Of a DNA stretch of 39,886 nt, positions 16,994-25,213 are shown in pieces. The translations under genes and the position numbers were made by a program. This DNA comes from a bacterium (GTDB lineage Bacteria > Zixibacteria > MSB-5A5 > GN15 > FEB-12): positions 1 to 39,886 of the forward strand of contig JAUWIB010000040.1 in the NCBI GenBank assembly GCA_030605565.1, read 5' to 3'. Positions within the stretch are counted from its first letter, which is position 1, and the number at the start of each line of letters is the position of its first letter. Below the pieces are notes generated by a model, which searched no databases, had not been told where the DNA came from, and saw only the letters and a list, made by a program, of their open reading frames with translations.

Positions 16994-17579
16994 GTTGGTA
17001 CTCCTCTTCTTCGTTAGTGGCGATGATCAGGATGCTGTCGGCGCGAAGCTGTTCCACCAGTTGGACCACGATCTTTTTTCCTTCGCGGTCGAGGTTGGAG
17101 GTTGGTTCATCGAGAAACAGATAAGCTGGGTTGCTCAAGAGGGCCAGGGCGTACTTGAGCCGTTGCTTCATGCCTGATGAAAACTCGGCTACCGGATCGA
17201 CACCTCGTCTCTCAAGGCCTACTTGCTGAAGGACGGCGTTGATCTGTTTGCCGGTGACATGGCCGCCGGATACGGTGATGAAGAACTTCAGATTTTCTTC
17301 AGCCGTTAATTGGTCATACAGATTAAGATAAGGCGACACGAAAGATACCAGTCGTCGTCGGGCGGCATCGTCCAGTTCGGTGTCACCCTCGGCGAAAGTG
17401 ACGCTGCCTTTCGTGGGTCGCTGCAACCCCAGCAAGGTCAGTATGAGGGTCGACTTGCCCGAGCCGTTGGGTCCGATCACGGCCAGCGAGTCGCCGGTGG
17501 TCAACTCAAAATTCAGGGCGGAGAAAAGCTTGCGCGCACCGAACCGCTTGGCCAGGTCTTTTGCCGTGAGTCGAAACAT
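16962..17579 (-). CDS. ccmA: ABC-transporter ATPase CcmA
   Basis: This 205-residue ATPase drives the CcmAB complex. It has a Walker A GPNGSGKST near residues 36-44, the signature FSSGMKQRLK, and a Walker B LFLDEPTSNLD. The length is typical of CcmA. ATG 17579 is chosen; a TTG three codons upstream (17588) is also possible, and neither has a clear ribosome site. The downstream ccmB begins inside its 3' end. The upstream gene, 70 bases away, encodes a cytochrome-complex membrane subunit. Confidence 0.93.
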   Translation of the reverse strand: MFRLTAKDLAKRFGARKLFSALNFELTTGDSLAVIGPNGSGKSTLILTLLGLQRPTKGSVTFAEGDTELDDAARRRLVSFVSPYLNLYDQLTAEENLKFFITVSGGHVTGKQINAVLQQVGLERRGVDPVAEFSSGMKQRLKYALALLSNPAYLFLDEPTSNLDREGKKIVVQLVEQLRADSILIIATNEEEEYQLATAQCRLGQ

Positions 17580-17649
17580 ATCGGCCAATTAGTCGGAAGA
17601 TGCAACCAATGCAAGCAAAAAGTACTGTGATAATGGTATCTAACGGGGT

Positions 17650-18666
17650 TCACCGGCGTCCGGCGAAGAAAAGCCTCAGCATGTATACTACAAGCCCGAT
17701 GGCCAGCAGAAAAAAGACCAGGAATAGAGCGAACACCGACCACTGCGGCAGCACCGGAATCGTGGACGGATCCCACATGCCATCCAAGCGCACCAGCCTA
17801 AGGACGTGACGCGCTGCAACCATGCCAAACATCGACGTGAACAACATGATCCCGGCAGGAAGGAACTTCTTTTTGAAAAAGAAATGAATGGACCCCAGTG
17901 ACAGAAAGAAAGCGATTGTCACTATCCAGATACCGCTCGTGCGCATGAACGGCAACAGGAAGTCGCCCAACATAAAGAGATACACCAACCCGGTCAGCAT
18001 CGCCATCACCATTCCGACCAGATAGGCGCGTCGCCCGGTTTCATATACGGCCGGGGTATCCCGGCCCAGCAGACCTACGAAGAAGCCTCCCACCATGAGC
18101 GCTCCGAAGATCGTGTGCAACCATCGATACAAATACGAGCCGACATCCGGATTGATGGCCCACCCACTCTGGGTCTGGAGGTAAAGCGTCCCCATGAGAA
18201 TCGGACGTTCCGCCATCGAGAATACGGAGCTATAGACGAACGAGACGTACAGTAACCCGACCACGGCAACGGCGAGGTAGGCGGGCAGCCGCTTGACAGC
18301 TTTGTCCGCGGAAAACGCTGCTCCGTAGAAGAAGTAGTAAGCGACTATTGCGGCCACGATTATCATCAGCCAGAACCAGCCCGAGACAATAGCGGCAGAA
18401 TAGACCAGACGATGGTAGGTCAGTTGCAGGAACAGAAGCGGCGCCACTCCAAAGGTCACCGCGCCCGCCATCACTGTCGGCAGAAGTCTAATATACTTCT
18501 TCACCGCCGGCTGTTGCCATTTGGCGTCCAATCGGCTGAGCAGCAGAACCATCGTGCCGCCGAATATGAAATTCATGGCGGCAAAGTGGACAGTAAGCGT
18601 CACCAGGTGCAGAATTGTTACTATCCACAAGGGGGCCGACAGGAAGTTATGATCCGGCAGGTTCAT
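17650..18666 (-). CDS. Polytopic membrane partner of the CydA-like cytochrome
   Basis: This 338-residue membrane protein has about eight to nine helices. It begins with FLSAPLWIVTILHLVTLTVHFAAMNFIFGG, where helix histidines and a GG pattern resemble the start of its upstream neighbour, a CydA-like protein. That suggests a distant paralogue rather than a CydB. Other features are a long helix pair near residues 60-110 and a final helix near 305-330. It overlaps the upstream gene by ATGA, so the two products are almost certainly made together and form a complex. I cannot assign a named family. A quinol-facing or haem-carrying membrane subunit is the likely role (inferred). Confidence 0.68.
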   Translation of the reverse strand: MNLPDHNFLSAPLWIVTILHLVTLTVHFAAMNFIFGGTMVLLLSRLDAKWQQPAVKKYIRLLPTVMAGAVTFGVAPLLFLQLTYHRLVYSAAIVSGWFWLMIIVAAIVAYYFFYGAAFSADKAVKRLPAYLAVAVVGLLYVSFVYSSVFSMAERPILMGTLYLQTQSGWAINPDVGSYLYRWLHTIFGALMVGGFFVGLLGRDTPAVYETGRRAYLVGMVMAMLTGLVYLFMLGDFLLPFMRTSGIWIVTIAFFLSLGSIHFFFKKKFLPAGIMLFTSMFGMVAARHVLRLVRLDGMWDPSTIPVLPQWSVFALFLVFFLLAIGLVVYMLRLFFAGRR

Positions 18667-20183
18667 GGCGTCTTGCTCTCCGCTTGTTCGGTCATGAATT
18701 GCAGGTACTCTATAAGGGCCTGTCGCTCGGCGTCGTCACCGGTAAAGGGCGGCATTTCCTCGGCGAAGTCCTCGGCCATGTCGAGAATGTCGTTGATTTC
18801 CTCAGGATCGAGCCCCAGCAAAGATTCCGACTTGTCGTTGTAACCGTAGAATTCGTGACACTTGCCGCAGCGAATATCGTAAACTTTGTGCCCAAGTTCG
18901 GCGCCCTCCAGGGCATACATGGCCTTTAGCGGCCCATGATCGACACGATTATATAAGTGCCCGGCGATCATAGCCGCCTCATTCTCTATTCCCAGAAACG
19001 GTGGCATGTTGCCCTTGAGGGCGTGAGCGCCTTTGATGATACCGGCTATGAATATCTCGTCGGTGCCGTCGAAGGCCGGTTTCAAAGGATGGTATCCATC
19101 GATAGTGTGACAACGACGACAAGCATGGCGTAACAGATCGGCGCCGTCGTCACCGGTCCGGAACACTATATATGGCAGCAGTCCATCCTCTCTGTAATTG
19201 TCCGCCATCGCCAGTGCCAGGCCGTTGCCATACATGTAGTCATAGATGACAAACGGCTTGCGGATCGATTCTCGGAACCACTCGAAGGAGCCAAACCAGG
19301 CCAGCCCCAACGCCATCATGACGACAGCCACGCCCAGTGAAACGTGGCGGCGCATCACCAAACCGAACAGCAGAAAGGCGATCATCAAGGCCATCCCGAA
19401 ACGCCAGGCGAAGCTCCAGGCATCCAGCGGCGTCGGCATCATCTCAATCGCTGTGGTGGTGACCGCGCCGGGGATGCCCTGCCAGTACCACCAGAGAGAG
19501 GGAAGGATGATAGCCATTCCGATAAGTCCCCAGGCGGCATTATAACGCACCGTGCTCGCTTTGAAGTCGCTTCTTGGATATAGCGAAATCACCAGCGTGC
19601 TGTACAGTCCGGCCAGCATGACGCAGACGCCGGTGCGCAGCACCAGCGACGACCAGAAGGTGTCATTGAAAAAGCCGTCGAAGAAACTGCCGGTGGTCAG
19701 CCAGTCGCCGGGTGTCAACATGAACGACAGGATGCCGTTGATGATAAACAGCGACATCCAGGCGGCGCCGAAGTAGATCCATCCGACAACCAGGTGGTTG
19801 CGAGGTGTCATCTTGTCCCAACCGTACAGATAGATGATGGCGGCCAGGATTTCGATCAGGAAGAAGCACCACTCTGACGCCCACGCCCAAACGAAATGGT
19901 GGATCAGCGCCTCGGTGGCGGCCGGGTTCAACAGACCGATTATGAACCAGATGGCAACACCGGTCAGCGCCCCGAACACCAGCGTCACCAGCACGAAGAA
20001 CTTGCTGAGCTTTTTAAGAAAGTTCAGTTTCAGAGTGTCGCTGTTCCGGCGGGCAAAACTCTCGGCCACGACCAGGTAAAGGCCGCCGCCGATGGCGAAA
20101 TGCGATACGAAGACATGCACGACAGCGACAATCGCCATCAACAGGCCATAACCGACCGATATGTCCCAGAATGGATAGTCCAT
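18663..20183 (-). CDS. CydA-like membrane cytochrome fused to two c-type haem domains
   Basis: This is a 506-residue protein. The first 310 residues carry about eight to nine membrane helices resembling cytochrome bd subunit I: histidines in VVHVFVSHFAIGGG, a WASEWCFFLIEILAAIIYLYGW segment where CydA has its acidic helix, followed by NHLVVGWIYFGAAWMSLFIING. The soluble C-terminus has two haem c sites, CRRCH at about 355 and CGKCH at about 439, each followed by a likely axial Met (MPPF at about 393 and 477). So it is probably a quinol- or donor-linked cytochrome of the CydA superfamily with two covalent haems. ATG 20183 is chosen; GTG 20192 is an alternative. It lies upstream of ccmA-F, whose products would attach its haems. 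Whether it reduces oxygen is not decided by sequence. Confidence 0.78.
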   Translation of the reverse strand: MDYPFWDISVGYGLLMAIVAVVHVFVSHFAIGGGLYLVVAESFARRNSDTLKLNFLKKLSKFFVLVTLVFGALTGVAIWFIIGLLNPAATEALIHHFVWAWASEWCFFLIEILAAIIYLYGWDKMTPRNHLVVGWIYFGAAWMSLFIINGILSFMLTPGDWLTTGSFFDGFFNDTFWSSLVLRTGVCVMLAGLYSTLVISLYPRSDFKASTVRYNAAWGLIGMAIILPSLWWYWQGIPGAVTTTAIEMMPTPLDAWSFAWRFGMALMIAFLLFGLVMRRHVSLGVAVVMMALGLAWFGSFEWFRESIRKPFVIYDYMYGNGLALAMADNYREDGLLPYIVFRTGDDGADLLRHACRRCHTIDGYHPLKPAFDGTDEIFIAGIIKGAHALKGNMPPFLGIENEAAMIAGHLYNRVDHGPLKAMYALEGAELGHKVYDIRCGKCHEFYGYNDKSESLLGLDPEEINDILDMAEDFAEEMPPFTGDDAERQALIEYLQFMTEQAESKTP

Positions 20184-20289
20184 TATTGTCACTAATTGGG
20201 TCGGCCGGCTTCTGGTTCAGCATCTACCGACCGGCAGTACTAATGCATGGCGAACCGGCGAGTTGTTGTCAACTAATTTGTCAGAAGAA

Positions 20290-21399
20290 TCAGGACTCGT
20301 TTTCGTGCCAACAGCGAGCCAGCACCCGCAGCCAGTTCTCACGGCACAATTTGGTCAGGGATCCTTCGTCGAAACCGGTGCGGCCCAGGGCTGCCACCAG
20401 CTTTGGCAGCCCCGCGACATCGCCAAGTTCCTTCGGAATCGGGGCACCGTCGAAATCACTGCCGAAGGCTACATGTTCAACGCCGATCCGGTCGGCGATG
20501 TAGGTTATCTGATGCACGATGGCGTCCATCGGTGTGTCCGGATCCAGTTGACCGTCACCACGAAGATCGTTCTTGAAAAAACTGACACCCACGACCCCAT
20601 CGGATTCACCGATAGCGTCGAGTTGCTTGTCAGTCAGGTTGCGCGCAGAACCGCACAGAGCATGAGCCGCGCTGTGCGAAACTATCAGCGGCGCGCTGGT
20701 GATCGCTGCCACATCCCAGAACCCTTTCTCATTAAGGTGGGCCAGATCAAGCATGATACCAAGGCGGTTACACTCGCGCACAAGCTCCCTGCCGGCGTCG
20801 GTGAGGCCGGGACCGACATCCGGCGACGAGGGATACCTGAACGGCACGCCGCACCCGAAAGCATTCGGGCGACTCCAGCAAATACCCAGCGAGCGCAGAC
20901 CGCGGTCATAATACTGTAGCAGGTTAGTTAGATCGGAAGCTATCGTCTCGGCGCCCTCGAAGTGCAGCACGACTGCCAGCACGCTGTTTCCCAAACACTC
21001 TCTGATCTCATCGGTAGAGCGCGCGAGTTGCATTTGACCCTGAGATCGATCGATCAGGTTGAACAGGCTTGTCGTTAGTTTCTCGGTCGTATCACGAGCC
21101 GTGTCGAAATCAACGGGCGCTGCCAGCTTGACGTAGTATCCGTTGTCAGTGAGCGTTACGTCCTCTTTCGGCGGACCTTTCAACCAATCTTCGTTGGTGA
21201 CGAAGACGGCGAACATACCACCACCGAATCCGCCGGCTCTGGCTCGCGACAGATCGATATGCCCTTTGTCGCTTCGTTCAAAGAACGAACGTCCCCCTCC
21301 GCGCTCAGGGTAATAGAGGTTCATAACGGTGTCGTTGTGACCGTCGAAGATGAATGGAGTCGGCGCCGTAGCTATTTCCTTTTCACTTTCTGTTTGCAC
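20290..21399 (-). CDS. M19-family (renal type) dipeptidase
   Basis: This 369-residue zinc dipeptidase-like protein is of the M19 family, which cleaves dipeptides. All expected metal ligands are seen: H21 and D23 in FDGHNDT, E148 in LHFEGAE, H221 in LDLAHLN, H242 in VSHSAAH, and the late Asp in GSDFDGAP (about 315). Length fits the family. There is no signal peptide, so it may be cytosolic. The start is a GTG at 21399 that overlaps the upstream gene by 28 bases, and no ATG exists before the first motif. The upstream M1-like gene and this one are in the same unit. Confidence 0.93.
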   Translation of the reverse strand: MQTESEKEIATAPTPFIFDGHNDTVMNLYYPERGGGRSFFERSDKGHIDLSRARAGGFGGGMFAVFVTNEDWLKGPPKEDVTLTDNGYYVKLAAPVDFDTARDTTEKLTTSLFNLIDRSQGQMQLARSTDEIRECLGNSVLAVVLHFEGAETIASDLTNLLQYYDRGLRSLGICWSRPNAFGCGVPFRYPSSPDVGPGLTDAGRELVRECNRLGIMLDLAHLNEKGFWDVAAITSAPLIVSHSAAHALCGSARNLTDKQLDAIGESDGVVGVSFFKNDLRGDGQLDPDTPMDAIVHQITYIADRIGVEHVAFGSDFDGAPIPKELGDVAGLPKLVAALGRTGFDEGSLTKLCRENWLRVLARCWHENES

Positions 21400-23594
21400 A
21401 GCACGCTGTAGAACTCATTGAAAATGAGTTCCTTGGGTTCGTTGCTGAACGGTCCGAGTTGGAAAGTGTCGTGCAAGCCCTCTATCGGTTCACGGAGAAA
21501 ATGGGAGCTTCCATCGACCCCGACAACCCGCATAACCACCGGCATCCTGAATCCGGCATCGACATCTCGAGTCAACACTTCGCCTTCGACATAGTACCCG
21601 TCGTCCTTATTGACAACACTGTACTCTACGCGGTAGTCGGGGAGGTTGCGGCCGTAAAGCCAGTGTTTGAAGAACCAGTCCAGCGGTTCGCCATAATGCT
21701 TCTCGGCCAGTTTAACAATGTCGTCGTTGGTGAAACTCTTCATGCTGGTAGTCAGCGCCAGTTCGTGCATGAACTTCATGAAAGCACGGTCCGAACCAGT
21801 TTCAACATCGTACATAAGCAGGCGCAGCATGTGCAACACCCACAGGCCCTTGTTCGACCGGATTTCCGTTTTGGCGCGACTGCCGACGGCCAGCGGTGAA
21901 TCCCGCTTGAGGTCATCGGTGCGATAGACGGAGTCACGTCGGTGTAATAGATGGGAGTAGCCGGTGGAACCGAGGGCATCCTGGAGAAACAAGACGGCGG
22001 CGTACTCTGGGGCGGCTTCGGTGATCCACGTTTCACGATCGGTGGCCGGCCGCATCAGGGAACCGAACCACTGTCGCGCCGCCTGCCGTCCGGCCACGGA
22101 GTGAAAACCGCCCAGTGCGTGCATGGCGCCCTCGGTAACACATGCGATCTGCGGTATGCACAAGATGCCAGGCATGCTATAGGTCCCGGCCGGGCCGACA
22201 TACATCGAAAACGCCCCGATCGGCGGACCAAACTGCGAGGCCATGTAGTTGAATGCCTGTGTCGAAACTTCCTGGTACATCTTATGAGGGATAAAACAGT
22301 CCGAATACTTTTTGTCCATCAGTTCCCAATCCAGGAAGTTGAGCGACAGGCCGATGTCGGAAGGGATCACTACGGTGTCGAGACCGGAGGCATAGCATTG
22401 GAAAAAGAACTTGCGGTACAGGTTCTGCGGCGTAACGCTAAATGTCTGCCGTCGGCCGTTCAGCTTTTCCACCGGTCCGGCGCCGGGCATGAAGTAGTTG
22501 TAGTCCTTGGGTGTTATGAAGGTGAAAGCGTGCGGAGTGACCTGAGGGTCCTCCACCCAGGGCATAGCATGATCGAACTGCTTGCCGTGGTACCATAGGG
22601 TAAACGTCATGGTATCGCCCTGGTGACGATAGTGCGGCAGGGCCAGACCAATAAAGGAAAAATCATTGCGACGATGGTAGTCCAGAGGTTGACCGTCGTA
22701 ATATATCGAGTCGGTCTTGAGGTTGGGATGCAGAAACAGCGAGATAAACCTGATGCTGTTGACATTGATTTGTACTTGGATCGTTGTCTGAGCTGCTCGG
22801 AGAAACTTCCCGTCAAGGCCGGACATTTCTATGTCGGCCTGGCGGTCGAGAATGGTGGTGGGATAAGCGATTTCCGACATCCGGGCATCATCGTAGACAT
22901 TGCTCTCTTGTCTTTGAAATGCGGCGCCGACGGTGGCGACAACGTCTCCGCCCTGATACTCATAGGCAACCCTTACTTCCTCCGGTCGGCTCGGATCGAA
23001 AGTGAATGTATACCGATTGAAGTCGATCCAGAAATAGCCGTCAGCCCGCCGTTGGTACAGTGACCTTAACAACTGAAAGTAGTTGTCATAGGTATGATGG
23101 AGGGTTGGCCTGAAGAATATTTCCCCTTGCGGTTTCTTGGCGCCCAGATTGAAATGCTTCCACTTCAACTCGGCAGTGTCGGTGGTAAATCTCTCTTTCA
23201 GTTTCAGATCGAAATCATCCCCGATCCGAATGAAACAAGTCTCAAAGTCCTCATTGACGATACTGTCACGGGCCACCATCAAGAGCGATTGTCGTTCCAG
23301 ATGTGAGGGAATATCGATCTCGGCGTGGCCCTTGCCGATAAAAATGGCCGTCGTAGGGCGGTCGTCAACGTAGCGAAGCAGATAGATAATACCTTCGTGG
23401 AAGGTGACCGTCGCTACGTCCTTCTCATATACGAAATCGCTGACGGTGAGTACTTCGCACGCGTGGTTCATAAGATCCTCGGAGAGGACCTTGTAATCGG
23501 TTTTCATCTTCTTGGCGAATTCGGAATCAGATGCGGTCACCATGCCGGTCAGCGCCACTATCATCAATGCTGTAAACATTATCCTACAAAACAT
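21372..23594 (-). CDS. Secreted M1-peptidase-like protein lacking the zinc motif
   Basis: This 740-residue exported protein has a signal peptide (MFCRIMFTALMIVALTGMVT) and GGGAG before the ATG. It has the overall plan of M1 aminopeptidases: a beta-rich N-terminal part, then a helical domain with QWFGSLMRP (family text QWWGNLVTP), WITEAAPEYAA (family WLNEGFAxY) and a C-terminal segment with LWVLHMLR and WLYGRNLPDY. But the zinc site is gone: where HExxH is expected, residues 502-507 read GRQAAR, and the GAMEN-type substrate motif is absent too. The second-site Glu of TEAAPEY is kept. It is therefore probably a non-catalytic relative, perhaps a binding or scaffold protein. The M19 dipeptidase follows directly. 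Confidence 0.82.
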   Translation of the reverse strand: MFCRIMFTALMIVALTGMVTASDSEFAKKMKTDYKVLSEDLMNHACEVLTVSDFVYEKDVATVTFHEGIIYLLRYVDDRPTTAIFIGKGHAEIDIPSHLERQSLLMVARDSIVNEDFETCFIRIGDDFDLKLKERFTTDTAELKWKHFNLGAKKPQGEIFFRPTLHHTYDNYFQLLRSLYQRRADGYFWIDFNRYTFTFDPSRPEEVRVAYEYQGGDVVATVGAAFQRQESNVYDDARMSEIAYPTTILDRQADIEMSGLDGKFLRAAQTTIQVQINVNSIRFISLFLHPNLKTDSIYYDGQPLDYHRRNDFSFIGLALPHYRHQGDTMTFTLWYHGKQFDHAMPWVEDPQVTPHAFTFITPKDYNYFMPGAGPVEKLNGRRQTFSVTPQNLYRKFFFQCYASGLDTVVIPSDIGLSLNFLDWELMDKKYSDCFIPHKMYQEVSTQAFNYMASQFGPPIGAFSMYVGPAGTYSMPGILCIPQIACVTEGAMHALGGFHSVAGRQAARQWFGSLMRPATDRETWITEAAPEYAAVLFLQDALGSTGYSHLLHRRDSVYRTDDLKRDSPLAVGSRAKTEIRSNKGLWVLHMLRLLMYDVETGSDRAFMKFMHELALTTSMKSFTNDDIVKLAEKHYGEPLDWFFKHWLYGRNLPDYRVEYSVVNKDDGYYVEGEVLTRDVDAGFRMPVVMRVVGVDGSSHFLREPIEGLHDTFQLGPFSNEPKELIFNEFYSVLCKQKVKRK

Positions 23595-23916
23595 CGTTAC
23601 TCCCTTCCAGAGGTTGTTCTTCCCTGTAAGACGTTCAACTCACTGTTAACGTCCAATTGGTCGAGCGATCTTGTGGCTCTTCCACCGGGCAAGAGTGCTC
23701 GTGGCGCTCCATGCCTGCACGTCACGCAGTGAAAAGCCCGGCGTCGCTCAGCGCCGTTGATCCAATAAGGTTACTTTACGTCAAGCGACCTCGACTGTCA
23801 AACGAAAACCGAGCTACTCAGATGCGCAGTCATCCGACCTGAAACGGCGTGTCAGTCCTTGACACTCATAGCCACTGAGCTATACTATAAGGGTAACCCT
23901 CAATTTGGAGGAGTGT
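23595..23916. other. Divergent intergenic region
   Basis: This region lies between the M1-like gene (minus strand) and the GYD gene (plus strand). The plus-strand promoter is described separately. No clear minus-strand promoter was seen. A GC-rich hairpin (CGGCG and CGCCG, around 23731-23752) is the only other structure. Confidence 0.4.
23859..23886 (+). promoter_or_regulatory. Sigma-70-like promoter of the GYD gene
   Basis: TTGACA at 23859-23864 is six of six and TATACT at 23881-23886 five of six, with a 16-base spacer. It lies 30 bases before the ATG, which also has GGAGGAG upstream. Confidence 0.72.
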
Positions 23917-24201
23917 ATGACATCGTATATCATGGCTATGACTCTTAACCCGAATGCCAAGAAGGAACATCCCGATCTAACGCACCAGGTCGATGAGTCC
24001 ATCGATGCCTTTGCCCGCAACGGCATCAAAGTGGATCGGATATTCGCGACGCTGGGACGTTATGATTATCTTGTGCTGTTCATGGCTCAGGATCAGGTGG
24101 TGGCTTTCAAGGTTGCCTCAGACATCAACGCCCTGGGCCTGCTGGAGACTGAGACCTGGCCGGTGATCCCGTACGAGGACTACCAGCAGTTGATGCAGTA
24201 G
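23917..24201 (+). CDS. GYD-domain small protein
   Basis: This 94-residue protein matches the GYD-domain family, small alpha/beta proteins of uncertain function related to dimeric alpha-beta barrels. The namesake motif is present as LGRYDYLVLFMAQD near residues 44-57. Start ATG 23917 is chosen because GGAGGAG lies a few bases upstream; an upstream TTG in frame would include the ribosome site itself. A strong promoter precedes it and hairpin repeats follow it, so it is probably a single-gene unit. Confidence 0.8.
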   Translation: MTSYIMAMTLNPNAKKEHPDLTHQVDESIDAFARNGIKVDRIFATLGRYDYLVLFMAQDQVVAFKVASDINALGLLETETWPVIPYEDYQQLMQ

Positions 24202-24544
24202 CAGTAAGGTTCCGAGAGGCTGTCCGAGAGGCTGTTTCAGTCGCGTAGCGGCGGGGCTTGTCTCCGCCGAGCCAAAAGCGGCGATCATTGGGGTGATACA
24301 AGGCCGCCCTCTGAGCGGGATGTCGCGCGGGGAGTTATTGTCCCAAAAGGTAGTTTCGCAGGGTCCTGATCTCGACACAGTCGGGATTGTGACCCTGCGG
24401 TCTTCCTCAAGCGGTTGAGGAACTGCGCATTAGAAACCGGCGGTTCTCACGACCTCCTTCGGATGTCGAAGGAATCACCAGAACAGCCGCTTTTGCGACG
24501 GCCTCTTGAGGGGTGACGTAAACTTTAGGCCGCCGACCGTTCGC
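24202..24544. repeat. Hairpin-rich intergenic region
   Basis: There is no gene in this stretch. It contains a direct repeat of CGAGAGGCTGT (about 24213-24236), a hairpin GGCGGGG with CTCCGCC (about 24250-24270), a nine-base inverted repeat CGCAGGGTC and GACCCTGCG (about 24358-24402) whose ends are again GTC/GAC, and a perfect hairpin CCTCAAGCGGTTGAGG (about 24406-24421). It separates convergent genes. Confidence 0.55.
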
Positions 24545-25213
24545 TTAATTGCCCTTGATCATGCCCACGGCGACAAAACCGAGGATCAGCAGGACGACAA
24601 ATGCCAAAGCCAGCAGGTTAAAGTATTTGTCGATAAACTGCTGGATGCGGTCCCCATACTTGCGGTACAAGAGACCGATCAAACCGGCGACAACGAAGAA
24701 GCGTAGTGAGCGGCTGACGGCCGAGGCGATGAAGAACGGGATGAAAGCCATGTCGAAGAAGCCGGCTGCAATCGTGAACACCTTGTAAGGTATCGGCGTG
24801 AAGCCCGCAATGCCGACGGCCCAGGAACCGACCTGCATGCCGAACATCTCTTTTTCATTGAACCAGTAGTGGGCCGTCTCGAGCAGGTCTTGCGGATCGC
24901 TTCCCGAAATCCTGGCGGTCAGCATCAGCATTGTCTCGCCGATCAATTCGAAGGCGTAGTGACCGATTAGATATCCCATTACGCCGCCGATCACCGAGCC
25001 TAATGAACATACCAGCGCGAACTTTGCCCAGCGGCGATAGGCTCCCATACACAGCGCGATCAACAGAGCATCCGGCGGTACCGGGAAAAAGGATGCCTCG
25101 GCCATCGACAGAAAAAACAGAGCCCACAAGCTATGTTTGGATTCGCCCCATTTGAGCACCCAGTCATAAAGCGCCCGAGTCCATCTCAGCGGCGCTATCA
25201 GTACGTCGATCAT
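24545..25213 (-). CDS. DedA/YqaA-family membrane protein
   Basis: This 222-residue inner-membrane protein is of the SNARE-associated/DedA superfamily, closest by pattern to the YqaA type. Hallmarks are SMAEASFFPVPPDALLIAL near residues 35-55, GSVIGGVMGYLIGHYAFE near 72-90, and GFTPIPYKVFTIAAGFFDM near 135-155. The family is linked to lipid flipping and envelope homeostasis. It overlaps the CorC gene by ATGA, so they are co-expressed. Confidence 0.87.
   Translation of the reverse strand: MIDVLIAPLRWTRALYDWVLKWGESKHSLWALFFLSMAEASFFPVPPDALLIALCMGAYRRWAKFALVCSLGSVIGGVMGYLIGHYAFELIGETMLMLTARISGSDPQDLLETAHYWFNEKEMFGMQVGSWAVGIAGFTPIPYKVFTIAAGFFDMAFIPFFIASAVSRSLRFFVVAGLIGLLYRKYGDRIQQFIDKYFNLLALAFVVLLILGFVAVGMIKGN

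Noticed and set aside
20267-20289. TTGACA on the minus strand upstream of the CydA-like gene as promoter
   Set aside because: No acceptable -10 box lies at 15-19 bases; TAGTAC is about 22 bases away. It may still be used with an activator, but the evidence is too weak to annotate.
24118-24378. Minus-strand open frame after the GYD gene
   Set aside because: It overlaps the GYD gene antisense and a hairpin-rich spacer and has no ribosome site.
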